A stretch of 64,000 nucleotides of DNA, from positions 1 to 64,000 of IMG/VR virus record IMGVR_UViG_3300003322_000266; one strand, given 5' to 3'. Position numbers and translations under genes: made by a program. Below, piece by piece: positions 23,974 to 32,370 of the stretch. Source of the DNA: a virus. Every line of letters starts with the position of its first letter. The stretch's first letter is position 1. The notes beneath the pieces are model-generated. The model did not search any database and had not been told where the DNA came from. It saw only the letters and a list, made by a program, of their open reading frames with translations.

Positions 23974-24309
23974 TTACTCTCCGTCGGTTGCTTCTTGCAT
24001 GATGCCTTGCCACAGCTTCTGCAGCTCGGCGCAGCGTTCTAGCGTCAGGACTTGGCCGCAGTGATCGTGCAGCCAGTCGACGATCACGTCGGTCAGTGGC
24101 GTCATCTTTTCGAACCAGTCGTAGGCGGTCTTCGACCATTCCTTGCCGTTGGGTCCGATGTAGTTGATCGTCGCCGGGTACTCCTTCTGCCGATCACTCA
24201 GGTTCGTCACCGACGTGACCTGGTAGATGTTGCCGTTCCTGTGCTTCCAGTACGAGCCTTTGCGTGGCAGTGTCTGAAGCCCTTTGCGCGTCATGACTTG
24301 GATCATCAT
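23974..24309 (-). CDS. Small protein with YWKHRNGNIYQV domain
   Basis: Residues 18-70 resemble a short phage/prophage beta domain (pattern G-x-Y-x-H-R-N-G-x-x-Y-x-V ... W-x-x-F), similar in layout to DUF1653-type barrels. The C-terminal 40 residues are helical with two cysteines. ATG at 24309 or 24306 are both possible; the first overlaps the upstream stop. Its biological role is unknown. Confidence 0.65.
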   Translation of the reverse strand: MMIQVMTRKGLQTLPRKGSYWKHRNGNIYQVTSVTNLSDRQKEYPATINYIGPNGKEWSKTAYDWFEKMTPLTDVIVDWLHDHCGQVLTLERCAELQKLWQGIMQEATDGE

Positions 24310-24602
24310 TTCCTCACGTAGGTCAGAAGGTCCTCGACCTTCTTAAGGCCACGGAATTGGAGGTAGGTCATGGCTGCGATCTCCAGCGCCTTTCGACCGG
24401 CTTCCGGGATCGAGTCGTAGTCACGTTGATCGAGGATGACACCGATGACAGTCAGCCCCTTCACCTTGTCTTCGACCTGATAGGCCGACATCGGGTGGTA
24501 GGTAGCTCCGTGGTCGATGTGGGCGTCCCGCAGGACCTTGAGCCTCGCCTGGTCACTTGCGTTCGTGACGATGACGATGTGCTTGTTGAGGACAGCGTTC
24601 AT
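24306..24602 (-). CDS. Unknown 98-aa alpha/beta protein
   Basis: The ATG at 24602 shares one base with the upstream TAA (TAATG). The product looks like a small Rossmann-like or receiver-like half-fold: NKHIVIVTNASDQARL, then VKGLTVIGVILDQRDYD, then helices. No catalytic motif is visible. Confidence 0.68.
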   Translation of the reverse strand: MNAVLNKHIVIVTNASDQARLKVLRDAHIDHGATYHPMSAYQVEDKVKGLTVIGVILDQRDYDSIPEAGRKALEIAAMTYLQFRGLKKVEDLLTYVRK

Positions 24603-24958
24603 TACGGCCCTTCCTTGCCGAGTGAAGGCCACCCGTAGTCACGTCCTCGGACCAGTGCCTCTTCGAGGGCAGCTCTCGCACCCGTCATCTTCTCGATCCA
24701 ACGCTCGGGAGTACCGTGCTTGAGGGCAGGCCGAGCAGCGATGAGGCGTACGTTGGTCTCGCTCCTCGTCGACCATTGCCAATCTTCGGTTGCGAAGCGC
24801 CATAGAAGGGCTTCACGCTGTCCGAACTCCGGCTGATGGATCTCGAAGCAGCCTTCGCACGGCATGCTCTTGTAGCCCTGCCGAATCAATCCCATCTGGA
24901 TGTCGGTCAGGAGATTGTTCTTCACCCAGTCGATGGGTGGCAGTTCTGAGTCACTCAC
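24602..24958 (-). CDS. Unknown 118-aa protein
   Basis: This mostly helical protein contains MPCEGCFE near residue 33 and a Trp-rich middle (WRFATEDWQW). The start is GTG, overlapping the previous gene by 8 nt. No known family. Confidence 0.68.
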   Translation of the reverse strand: MSDSELPPIDWVKNNLLTDIQMGLIRQGYKSMPCEGCFEIHQPEFGQREALLWRFATEDWQWSTRSETNVRLIAARPALKHGTPERWIEKMTGARAALEEALVRGRDYGWPSLGKEGP

Positions 24959-25175
24959 GATTGCGCTCCTTCTTGTCCTTCGTGTACTTCAGGACCTCGT
25001 TGTCGATGAATTGCTTGGTGGCTCGGGTCACGCCCTTGTAGAGTTCGAGCTTCGCTTCCTTGACGTTCTCGTCGGGCTCGAGATCGGCCACGGCCTCGAC
25101 CGTGACTTGCACGGGTTCGAAGCGCTCGACCTGGACGGTGCGGCTGACTGCGACCTTGATGGTCTTGACTCTCAT
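24951..25175 (-). CDS. Unknown 74-aa protein
   Basis: A valine-rich beta N-terminus (VKTIKVAVSRTVQVERFEPV) is followed by a charged helix. The ATG lies 7 nt after AAGGAG at the stop of the preceding gene. No family was recognised. Confidence 0.7.
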   Translation of the reverse strand: MRVKTIKVAVSRTVQVERFEPVQVTVEAVADLEPDENVKEAKLELYKGVTRATKQFIDNEVLKYTKDKKERNRE

Positions 25176-25179
25176 TCGT

Positions 25180-25974
25180 TCACTCCTTGATACTGAAGTT
25201 TTTCAGCATCATCCGATCCATGAACCGGCAGAGCTTGGCTGCTTCTGCCGGGCTGTAGACATCGACCTTGGCACCACGCTGGATCGTCAGCGAGCCGTCG
25301 CTAAAGATACCGATCTTCATGTCGGTGGCAACGACCGGGACGCGCATCGTCTCGGTCTTGGCCCTCGGCTCCGGCTTCGCCGGCGGATCGTTGATCAACG
25401 AGTTCCGAGTCCTGACCATGGGAGGTACTTCGTCCTCGACGGGCGCCGTCTTCGCGACCGAGCCGGTGCGGCCTCGCGTCACATCGTCCCACTCGTCGTC
25501 ACTCATGTCGCTTGTGCCGTCGTTCGTGTCTCGAACCTGCGTCGGCTCGCTGAACTTCTTGACCAGGGAACTCGACTCCGGCTTCCCCTGCGGAGGACCC
25601 GGATTGAACCCGTTGGTCTCCAACACCTGTCCGACTCTGATTTGTTCGCTCACTTCTCCGTCCTCTTTCTTCGGTTCTTGTGTTTTCCGCGTCGGCACGA
25701 AATCGAGTTCGACGTGCTTGACGATCGGATGCATGGCCACGAGCTCGGGATCGAGCTTGCGTGGACCTCGTCGCCAGAAGTACTGGACACCGGCCTTCTC
25801 ACGCAGTATGTAGCCTGCGTTGAAGTAGATGTTGCTCATGTTGATGACCTGGAAGTACTCGAGGCCCATCGCTTCTGCGATTTGTTTTGTCGTCACCTCG
25901 GCGCCTTCTGGTATCTGGTTCAGATACGAGATGATCTTCGCCGCCGTGGTCTGTGGTGCTGGTACGTATTCCAT
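25180..25974 (-). CDS. Winged-helix DNA-binding protein with disordered linker, possible regulator
   Basis: Residues 8-68 read as a winged helix-turn-helix domain (AAKIISYLNQIPEGAEVTTK then a recognition-helix stretch and AGYILREKAGVQYFW wing). Residues 85-205 are a low-complexity Pro/Glu/Asp/Ser linker. Residues 212-260 form a conserved-looking end (KIGIFSDGSLTIQRGAKVDV then AEAAKLCRFMDRM), a motif common as a tail in phage and prophage regulatory proteins. A role in transcription or replication control is likely but not specific. It is separated from its upstream neighbour by 11 nt. Confidence 0.75.
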   Translation of the reverse strand: MEYVPAPQTTAAKIISYLNQIPEGAEVTTKQIAEAMGLEYFQVINMSNIYFNAGYILREKAGVQYFWRRGPRKLDPELVAMHPIVKHVELDFVPTRKTQEPKKEDGEVSEQIRVGQVLETNGFNPGPPQGKPESSSLVKKFSEPTQVRDTNDGTSDMSDDEWDDVTRGRTGSVAKTAPVEDEVPPMVRTRNSLINDPPAKPEPRAKTETMRVPVVATDMKIGIFSDGSLTIQRGAKVDVYSPAEAAKLCRFMDRMMLKNFSIKE

Positions 25975-25985
25975 GGTCTGGCGCC

Positions 25986-26279
25986 TCAGAGTGCTCTCAG
26001 AAGTTCTACGTCACCTGGCTGCAGCTGCCCTTGGTTCTTACGCGCGTAGATTTGCGCTAGTATGCAGTACGCGTACGCCAGGCAGTCCTGCGGATCAGGG
26101 TCCGAGCCTTGGTCGAGCTTGTCCTTGATTGCCGCTTTGCATCTCGCGGTGTGCTCAGCGACAAGAGAGAAGTTCTTGTGGGTGCTGGGGACAGCGCCGA
26201 GATTGCGCGCGAACTGGAGGTTCGACAGGTCGTGCTGGGCAAAGAACGGCGGCTGACCTGCCATCATTGCTTGTTCCAT
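25986..26279 (-). CDS. Unknown 97-aa helical protein
   Basis: The ATG at 26279 has one of the best ribosome binding sites in the block (GGAGG, 6 nt spacing), which decides it over a later ATG that overlaps the upstream stop. The product is helical with two cysteines near the middle. It overlaps the end of the upstream gene by 16 nt. No family. Confidence 0.7.
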   Translation of the reverse strand: MEQAMMAGQPPFFAQHDLSNLQFARNLGAVPSTHKNFSLVAEHTARCKAAIKDKLDQGSDPDPQDCLAYAYCILAQIYARKNQGQLQPGDVELLRAL

Positions 26280-26641
26280 GCGTCACCTCCGTTGAATGTG
26301 TTGACGAGATTCATGCGAGCTCTGGTCGCTGGAGCCAAGTCTTGACCAGCATCACGCGCGACCTGGACCTCGTGATGCAGCTTGATGAGTTCGATCTTGA
26401 GCAGAGCCAGGCAGCAGTCGAGACTGACGCGCCGGGTGGCCGCCACCTCGTTTCGGATCTCGGCTTCGAGGTGCTCCAGCTGGCGCCACTTGTCGAGCGT
26501 CCCGAGATGGCCGATGAATGCCTGGACTTCAGCGAGCCACGAGCGAGGCTCGTCCATCCTCGGTAGCGTGGACGAGGTCAGGTCCATATAGTGCACCGGT
26601 TGCGGGACACTACGATTGTGGGTTGGGATCGGGTCGGTCAT
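26264..26641 (-). CDS. Unknown 125-aa helical protein
   Basis: After a proline-rich N-terminus (1-30) the protein is helical with a coiled-coil-like stretch (LDKWRQLEHLEAEIRNEVAA). It contains a CC pair near residue 77. The ATG follows a GGAG site and overlaps the preceding gene by 32 nt. Function is unknown. Confidence 0.7.
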   Translation of the reverse strand: MTDPIPTHNRSVPQPVHYMDLTSSTLPRMDEPRSWLAEVQAFIGHLGTLDKWRQLEHLEAEIRNEVAATRRVSLDCCLALLKIELIKLHHEVQVARDAGQDLAPATRARMNLVNTFNGGDAWNKQ

Positions 26642-26846
26642 AGCGCTCCAGTATGCGTCGATCTTCGTCAGTCATAGAGCCACGCTTCTTGCGTTCGCGA
26701 GCGCGGGCCACGTACACAGTGATCAGGCTGTCAACGAGCCAGAAGCTCGGACGTCCGTACTTTTGGACTTCAGCGAGTAACAACTTTTCTAGTTCTAAGG
26801 CGCGAAGCTCCGCACGGTCGAGGCTGCGTCTAGTCCAGTTAGTCAT
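26610..26846 (-). CDS. Unknown 78-aa basic helical protein
   Basis: The ATG shares a base with the nuclease stop (TAATG) and follows GGAGG. The protein is helical and Arg/Lys-rich, with a charged C-terminal end (MTDEDRRILERYDRP). It is translationally coupled to the PD-(D/E)XK nuclease and might be its partner, but nothing in the sequence shows that. Confidence 0.7.
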   Translation of the reverse strand: MTNWTRRSLDRAELRALELEKLLLAEVQKYGRPSFWLVDSLITVYVARARERKKRGSMTDEDRRILERYDRPDPNPQS

Positions 26847-27709
26847 TACGCGACCTCCCTCTCAACTTGCTTGCGCAGGATCGGGAGTTTGTTCATCCTC
26901 TTCTTCACAGTCTTGAGCAGCTCGATCCTCGGTTTCTTGCACCAGTCGCAGTACTCGCCGCCGCAGTTCGTGAGGAACAGGTCCTTCACTTCCTCGAATG
27001 TGGAGGCCACCATCGTCCTGCGATGGAGCTTGCGATCGGCCAGCAGCTCTTGCTTCGCCGACTCGTAGTCAGCCTCGGTCATCCGCAGTTCCCAGATCGC
27101 TGGCTTGCGCGGATTGTCACGGGGTAGGAAGACCAGCATCACGCCTTCGACCTTGATGCCGTACTGCTTCCAGAGCAGGTAAGCATAGGCCTTGACCTGA
27201 CGCTTGTAGTTGGCTCCTGGATTCACCTTCTTCTTCGACGCACCCGAGACCGAGCAGGTCTTGAAGTCGACGATCCAGTACTTGCCCTTGCGATCTTTCA
27301 GGATCGCGTCGATGTGACCCTTGATGCCCTTCCAGTCGATGGTCACTTCTTCGTAATGCGTCGGAAACCCGCAGCACTCGTGCTTGTGCGACAGCGGGTA
27401 CTTGGTCCTGCACTCACGACACTCGTAGTCAGCAAGGAGTCGACCTGACGTCGCCAGGTACGACTGCATGACATGGTGGACCGCGTGACCTACGTTCACG
27501 TAGTAGGCCATCATCATGTCCATCGATTGATACATGCCCAGTGTCACGTAGTTCATGATCACCGTTCGCGGGCAATAGGGAAGCTGCGAGCAGCGGAGAC
27601 TGAAGAGCCGACTCGGGTCGGCCTTGTGGACGATGGTCGCCTCGTTGATCGCCTTGTAGAAGACGGAGTAGAATTCGGCGCTACCAGTCCTTGACGGGCT
27701 GATTTTCAT
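26846..27709 (-). CDS. PD-(D/E)XK nuclease, Cas4/RecB-like, with Fe-S and zinc-type Cys clusters
   Basis: The nuclease core is visible as GHID at 131-134 and VDFKT at 147-151 followed by a QVKAY motif near 171, the order expected in Cas4/RecB/AddB nucleases. Cysteines at 40 and 46 and at 249, 254 and 257 bracket the core as in 4Fe-4S nucleases of the Cas4 class. A separate insertion with Cys at 97, 100, 112 and 113 looks like a zinc ribbon. The ATG at 27709 is preceded by GAGG, so a longer frame beginning at 27781 is not used. It probably resects DNA ends for recombination. It heads the minus-strand block and has a TAAATA element in its leader. Confidence 0.85.
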   Translation of the reverse strand: MKISPSRTGSAEFYSVFYKAINEATIVHKADPSRLFSLRCSQLPYCPRTVIMNYVTLGMYQSMDMMMAYYVNVGHAVHHVMQSYLATSGRLLADYECRECRTKYPLSHKHECCGFPTHYEEVTIDWKGIKGHIDAILKDRKGKYWIVDFKTCSVSGASKKKVNPGANYKRQVKAYAYLLWKQYGIKVEGVMLVFLPRDNPRKPAIWELRMTEADYESAKQELLADRKLHRRTMVASTFEEVKDLFLTNCGGEYCDWCKKPRIELLKTVKKRMNKLPILRKQVEREVA

Positions 27710-27821
27710 GGGGTACCTCAAGTCCTTATTTACGGTTTCGACTGTGACAAATGCGTGGAACTTCTGGACCCTCGTGGACAATTTTAGGACTGTCTCACCT
27801 CTTCAAATTGGGCTCCGAACC
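27710..27821. promoter_or_regulatory. Divergent intergenic region with TAAATA element
   Basis: This 112-bp gap separates the minus-strand replication block from the plus-strand fibre block, so promoters for both directions are expected. On the minus strand CCGTAAATAAGG (27735-27724) lies about 20 nt before the nuclease ATG and matches the TAAATA seen in the clamp and clamp-loader leaders. On the plus strand I see no convincing sigma-70 or T4-late promoter. Confidence 0.45.
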
Positions 27822-28184
27822 ATGATCGCCGACCTCATTGCACTACTGTTCTTCAGCCGGGACTATGCGCATCGAGCGCATCTGGCGACCGGAAGCTACT
27901 CACAGCACAAGGCTCTCGAAACCTTTTACGAGGACATGACCGAGGCTGCAGACAAGCTGACCGAGACGTGGCAAGGTCAGAACGGCAAGCGCTTGAAGAT
28001 CGGCTACGTGCATGACGAACCCGACGTCATGGAGCCCGAGGCAACGCTCACCAAACACTTCCACATGGTCAAGGCTCTGCGCTACGACGCGGTGCCCAAG
28101 GACCAGACGATGCTCCACAACCAGATCGATGAAATCGAAGCCCTGTTCGCGCAGACGCTCTACAAGCTCAAGTTCCTCAAGTAA
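27822..28184 (+). CDS. DUF5856 family protein (ferritin-like helical bundle candidate)
   Basis: The N-terminal part (LIALLFFSRDYAHRAHLATG then SYSQHKALETFYEDM) follows the pattern of DUF5856, a small phage family with paired His and Glu residues in helices, reminiscent of ferritin/Dps-like four-helix bundles. Length (120 aa) fits. No start upstream is supported; the ATG at 27822 has only a weak site. It opens the plus-strand fibre block, 12 nt before the first fibre gene. No enzymatic role is established. Confidence 0.75.
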   Translation: MIADLIALLFFSRDYAHRAHLATGSYSQHKALETFYEDMTEAADKLTETWQGQNGKRLKIGYVHDEPDVMEPEATLTKHFHMVKALRYDAVPKDQTMLHNQIDEIEALFAQTLYKLKFLK

Positions 28185-28196
28185 GGAAGGATAGTC

Positions 28197-30488
28197 ATGA
28201 CCCAGAACACGAGTCCCCTCTTCTACACGAAGGCGGTCGTTCATCCTGCGGGCTACGCGGGCTCCAGCTACACGGCCATGATTCCGTGGGTGCCGAGCTT
28301 CGCGGCCGTGTCGAAGTCTGCGGCGCTCTGCGTCGTCACCGAAGACACGAGCGCCACGTACCCGGCCGGTCTCTACGCTCAGATCCCGAACGCGGACAAC
28401 CTGAGCCGCCCGACCTGGAAGCTGGCTATCGGCTTCCCCGACCTGTGCTCCATGGTCGCCGACGGTTCGATCATCGAGCTCTACCTCGCCGTCACGGGCG
28501 ATCAGACATTCGGCGCCGGCTACCGTGTCTTCCGCAACGGCACGCTGACCACGGACTCGAGCCTGCACGCCGACCCGTACTCGGTGTGGGCTGTCGTTCG
28601 TCTGCCGGCCTCAGGCGGCGGCTCCGGCGGCGTCGCTTCGATCAACAACATCCTGCCTGACGGTTCCGGCAACGTCATCCTAGCGTCGACGAACCTGACC
28701 GACAGCGCATCGCTGCTCAGGGCCAGCAGCCTCGGCGCCGCGTCCGGCATCGCGACCCTCGGGTCCGATGGCAAGCTCACGGCCGGCCAGCTGCCGACCA
28801 TCCCGTACCCCGTCACGTCGGTGAACGGCAAGACCGGTGTCGTCAGCCTGGCCTCGACCGACCTGTCCGACACGTCAGGTCTGGTTCGCACCACCAGCGT
28901 CGGCCAACCCAACGGCCTGGCAACCCTCGACTCGGGTGGCAAGGTTCCGACTTCGCAGCTGCCTGCTGCAGTCCTCGGAGCCATGAACTACCAGTCGACG
29001 TGGAACGCGACGACGAACACGCCGGTTCTCACATCCGGGTCTGGCACCAAGGGTTTCTACTACACCGTCGCCGTCGCCGGCTCGGTCAACCTGGACGGCA
29101 TCACCCAATGGAACGTGGGTGATCACGCAGTCTTCAACGGTACGGCCTGGGAGAAGATCGATGGCATCGCCTCGGAGGTGATCTCGGTCGCAGGCCGCAC
29201 CGGCGTCATCGTCCTCTCGAGCGCTGACATCAGCGACTTCGCTGCCACGGTGACGACGCCTCTGAGCCAGAAGGTCAACACCAGCATCGTCGGTCAGGCC
29301 AACGGTATCGCGACCCTCGGCTCTGACGGCAAGCTCACGGCTGCGCAGATGCCGGCGACAACCAACCTCGTGACTTCGGTCGCCGGTCGTCAGGGTGCAG
29401 TCGTTCTCTCGAGTGCCGACCTCACGGACTTTGCGTCCGCGGTGACGACGCCTCTGTCGCAACGCGTGCTGACCTCCAGTGTCGGAGCCGCCAACGGCGT
29501 CGCCAGCCTGGACTCGAGCGGCAAGCTGTTCGCAGCTCAGCTGCCGTCCTCTGGCTTCGTCTCCACGGTCGCCGGTCGCTCGGGTACCGTCACGATCGCC
29601 AGTACCGATCTGACCGACGTCGCTTCGGCCATCACGACTCCCCTGTCCCTGCGTGTCCTCACCTCGTCGGTGGGCGCTGCCAACGGTGTCGCCAGCCTGG
29701 ATTCGGGCGGCAAGGTCCCAACCTCTCAGCTGCCCTCGTCGGTCCTCGGTGCTCTGAACTATCAGGGTACGTGGAACGCGACGACGAACACCCCGACCCT
29801 GACGTCGAGCTCCGGTACCAAGGGCTTCTACTACACGGTGTCGGTCGCGGGCTCCACGGCTCTGGACGGCATCTCGCAGTGGAACGTCGGTGACCACGTC
29901 GCTTACAACGGCACGGTCTGGGAGAAGATCGACGGCATCGCGTCCGAAGTCATCTCCGTCGCAGGCCGCACCGGTGCCGTCACGCTGACGACTGCTGACC
30001 TGACCGACTACTCGTCGACGATCGGCACGCCTCTGTCGACCGCAACCTCGAACATCACGACCCTGCAAGGTCAAGCCAATCCGATCCCGATCGGTCTGAG
30101 CGCCAACGACACCTGGAAGGGCTTCGGTGCCGTCTCGGGCATCAACGCCGGTGCGACGCTGACGATCTGGCAACCGGTCTACATGGGCTCGGGCGGCACC
30201 TGGCTGGCAGCGGACGCGACCTCGGTCTCGACTGCACCGTGCCGTGGCCTTGCCGTCTCGGCCGGTACCAACGGCAATCCGGTCACCGTCCTCTACGAAG
30301 GCATCGCCCGCCACGACGCATGGACGTGGACTCCGGGTGGTGACATCTACCTCGCGGTCGGTGGCGGCCTGACCCAGACGAAGCCGACGGGCACGACTGG
30401 CTACGTGGTGCAGGCCATCGGTATCGCGCTGTCGGCGACGAAGATCCTGGTCAACATGGGCTCGTTCGAGTACATCACCCTGAGCTAA
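28197..30488 (+). CDS. Long tail fibre with type-A anchor domain and internal repeats
   Basis: Residues 1-135 are a distinct N-terminal domain (LFYTKAVVHPAGYAGSSYTA, IPWV) shared with the proteins at 44180 and 49939, so it is probably the virion anchor. The rest is a phage-fibre type shaft of short repeats (TSVNGKTGVVSLASTDLSD; LDSGGKVPTSQLP) including a duplicated ~100-aa module with WNATTNTP...KGFYYTV...QWNVGDH (about 245-345 and 500-600). The last 125 residues look like a receptor-binding tip. Few charged residues and no signal peptide fit a secreted-by-lysis virion fibre. It is preceded by AAGGA and closely followed by the spike gene. Confidence 0.9.
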   Translation: MTQNTSPLFYTKAVVHPAGYAGSSYTAMIPWVPSFAAVSKSAALCVVTEDTSATYPAGLYAQIPNADNLSRPTWKLAIGFPDLCSMVADGSIIELYLAVTGDQTFGAGYRVFRNGTLTTDSSLHADPYSVWAVVRLPASGGGSGGVASINNILPDGSGNVILASTNLTDSASLLRASSLGAASGIATLGSDGKLTAGQLPTIPYPVTSVNGKTGVVSLASTDLSDTSGLVRTTSVGQPNGLATLDSGGKVPTSQLPAAVLGAMNYQSTWNATTNTPVLTSGSGTKGFYYTVAVAGSVNLDGITQWNVGDHAVFNGTAWEKIDGIASEVISVAGRTGVIVLSSADISDFAATVTTPLSQKVNTSIVGQANGIATLGSDGKLTAAQMPATTNLVTSVAGRQGAVVLSSADLTDFASAVTTPLSQRVLTSSVGAANGVASLDSSGKLFAAQLPSSGFVSTVAGRSGTVTIASTDLTDVASAITTPLSLRVLTSSVGAANGVASLDSGGKVPTSQLPSSVLGALNYQGTWNATTNTPTLTSSSGTKGFYYTVSVAGSTALDGISQWNVGDHVAYNGTVWEKIDGIASEVISVAGRTGAVTLTTADLTDYSSTIGTPLSTATSNITTLQGQANPIPIGLSANDTWKGFGAVSGINAGATLTIWQPVYMGSGGTWLAADATSVSTAPCRGLAVSAGTNGNPVTVLYEGIARHDAWTWTPGGDIYLAVGGGLTQTKPTGTTGYVVQAIGIALSATKILVNMGSFEYITLS
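28922..30003 (+). repeat. Intragenic duplication in the long fibre gene
   Basis: The segments at about 28922-29245 and 29695-30005 encode nearly the same 100-aa module (SGGKVPTSQLP, NYQ-TWNATTNTP, KGFYYTV, QWNVGDH, WEKIDGIASEVISVAGRTG). DNA similarity is high between the two. The sequence between them consists of shorter copies of the LxxADLxDFAxxVTTPLSxxV unit. Recombination between copies could shorten or lengthen the fibre. Confidence 0.85.
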
Positions 30489-30501
30489 TAGGAGCTGCCC
30501 A

Positions 30502-32370
30502 ATGGCTGTCAAGAACGCAGTATCAAGGGCTTGGCAAAAGACGGGTGGTGGAGCACCTCTTCCCAGCTTCAACGGGAAGATCTACTCCGGCTACCTGAAT
30601 GGCGACAAGCCTTCTGGCTTTCAGACCGCACCGAAGATCGTCGGTACGGACCTTAAGGCCATCACCCTCGTCAACAACTACAACGGTCAGGGTTCGTGGT
30701 TCAAGATTTTCGGCTACGGTCTGGGTTCGAGCTCTCTGTTCGGGTCCTCGACTGGCGCCAAGGTCTACCTCCGGGACCCGGCCGGCGACAACGCGTGGCA
30801 CGAGGTCTCGACCTACGTGGCATTCGAAACCAGCCGCACCTTCGCACGCAATCAGCTCCTGCGACTGACCGTGCAGGTCGGCAACCTCGGAGGTTCGCAG
30901 GTCGATGGTCGCGCGCTTGACCTCAAGATCACTGTCAACGGTGTGGACACGAACGTCCTCACCGCGGCTCTGATCAACCAGGGTGCGCGCGACTTCTACT
31001 ACGCGTCGCCAGCCGGCAACGACACGACGGGTGTCAAGAACGACATCACGAAGCCCTTCCGCTACGTCCAGTACTTCAACTCGACAAACAACACCTACAC
31101 CGGCATCTGGGCTGCGTGGAAGCGTGGTGACACCATCGTCATTCGGGGCAACGGCGGAACCTGGAGCGACCAGATCGCAGACACCCGATGGGTTCGATTC
31201 CCGTGGGGCCCTGCGGCAGGTTCGTACACCGGCACAGCACCGACAGGCGCTGTCAACACGGGCTACTACACCTTCTACGGCATGCCCGGCGAAGACGTGT
31301 ACGGCTCGTTCGCTACTGGTGGTGGCATCCAAGGCTGTTCAAGCGCCCAAGCGCAATCTGGCTACGGCCAGTACGTGCAGATCACGGGCATGCGCATCGA
31401 CATTCAAGGCGGTGCGGCTCGTGACGCCGGTCCGGTCAACCTCCAGAACGGCGCCGACCACTGGATCGTTACCGACATGGAATGCGGTCCGTGGATCGCA
31501 GGCTCGAGCTCGGTCCTGAACAGCAGCGGCATCGGCGGTCAAGGCACGAACTGCTACGTCGCCTTCAACTACGTGCACGGGATTCAGGGTCTGTCCGACC
31601 TTCAGAATCACGGCATGTACTTCGGTGGTGTCGCAGGTGGCACAGGATACAACGCCGCAACGCAGAACACTGAAGTCTGCTACAACTGGGTGCAGAACTG
31701 CACGGGTGGGTCAGGCATCCAGTTCTACTGGCAGGGCGGCAACAGCGTCTACATGACCGGCAACAAGGTCCACCACAACTTTGTGGAGACCACGGCCAAG
31801 TACGCGATCAACATCGGCGAGTCCTGCGTCTCGATGGATTGCTACGACAACATCTGCGTCTACGCAGGATGGTCGGCGATCCGTCTCGCACCGCTGTCGG
31901 CTTCCGGCACTCTGGCCATCAACATCGAGCACAACACGCTTTATGCTTGGAACCAGAGCCACGGCGCGACGACTGCGATCGCAGCGATCTTGAACGAGGG
32001 CTTCCTGAACACGGGGGCGACCAAGGTCAACCACAACATCATCGCAGCTCCGACCCGCAGCGGCACCTACTCGATCGACTGGTATTCGAACAACGGCGCG
32101 TCCGACTCGAACCTGACGGCGAGCCAGAACCTGTACTGGGACCCGGACGGTGTGAAGACCGTGGCGTGGTCGATCGACGCGGCCGGCATCTTCGCCGATC
32201 CGAAGTTCAGCGACAAGGCGAACCTGCTGTTCACGCTGCTGGCTGGTAGCCCTGCGCTGGATGCGGTCACGACGGCTGCGTCTCTGACGGTCAGCGACGA
32301 CTACTACGGCATCAATCGTCCGTCGGGCACCCGCAACGACATCGGCGCATGTGAAGGAGTCGGCACATGA
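30502..32370 (+). CDS. Tailspike with TIG domain and right-handed beta-helix, likely depolymerase
   Basis: After a short N-terminus, residues 45-165 form an IPT/TIG-like Ig domain (ITLVNNYNGQGSWFKIFGYG then LRLTVQVGNLGG). Residues 165-620 have the repeated N-x-I/V-x-x-N pattern of a parallel beta-helix, starting FYYASPAGNDTTGVKNDITK and closing with GSPALDAV and a RPSGTRNDIGACE end typical of pectate-lyase-like proteins. The same two domains occur in the 1544-aa protein at 38957-43591. A polysaccharide lyase or hydrolase activity against capsule is likely but catalytic residues cannot be named from sequence. It overlaps the next gene by ATGA. Confidence 0.88.
   Translation: MAVKNAVSRAWQKTGGGAPLPSFNGKIYSGYLNGDKPSGFQTAPKIVGTDLKAITLVNNYNGQGSWFKIFGYGLGSSSLFGSSTGAKVYLRDPAGDNAWHEVSTYVAFETSRTFARNQLLRLTVQVGNLGGSQVDGRALDLKITVNGVDTNVLTAALINQGARDFYYASPAGNDTTGVKNDITKPFRYVQYFNSTNNTYTGIWAAWKRGDTIVIRGNGGTWSDQIADTRWVRFPWGPAAGSYTGTAPTGAVNTGYYTFYGMPGEDVYGSFATGGGIQGCSSAQAQSGYGQYVQITGMRIDIQGGAARDAGPVNLQNGADHWIVTDMECGPWIAGSSSVLNSSGIGGQGTNCYVAFNYVHGIQGLSDLQNHGMYFGGVAGGTGYNAATQNTEVCYNWVQNCTGGSGIQFYWQGGNSVYMTGNKVHHNFVETTAKYAINIGESCVSMDCYDNICVYAGWSAIRLAPLSASGTLAINIEHNTLYAWNQSHGATTAIAAILNEGFLNTGATKVNHNIIAAPTRSGTYSIDWYSNNGASDSNLTASQNLYWDPDGVKTVAWSIDAAGIFADPKFSDKANLLFTLLAGSPALDAVTTAASLTVSDDYYGINRPSGTRNDIGACEGVGT

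Noticed and set aside
28875-30572. Long minus-strand open frame opposite the long fibre gene
   Set aside because: It is an antisense shadow rich in Arg/Asp/Gly created by GC-rich repeated codons; the fibre on the other strand has clear repeats and domains.
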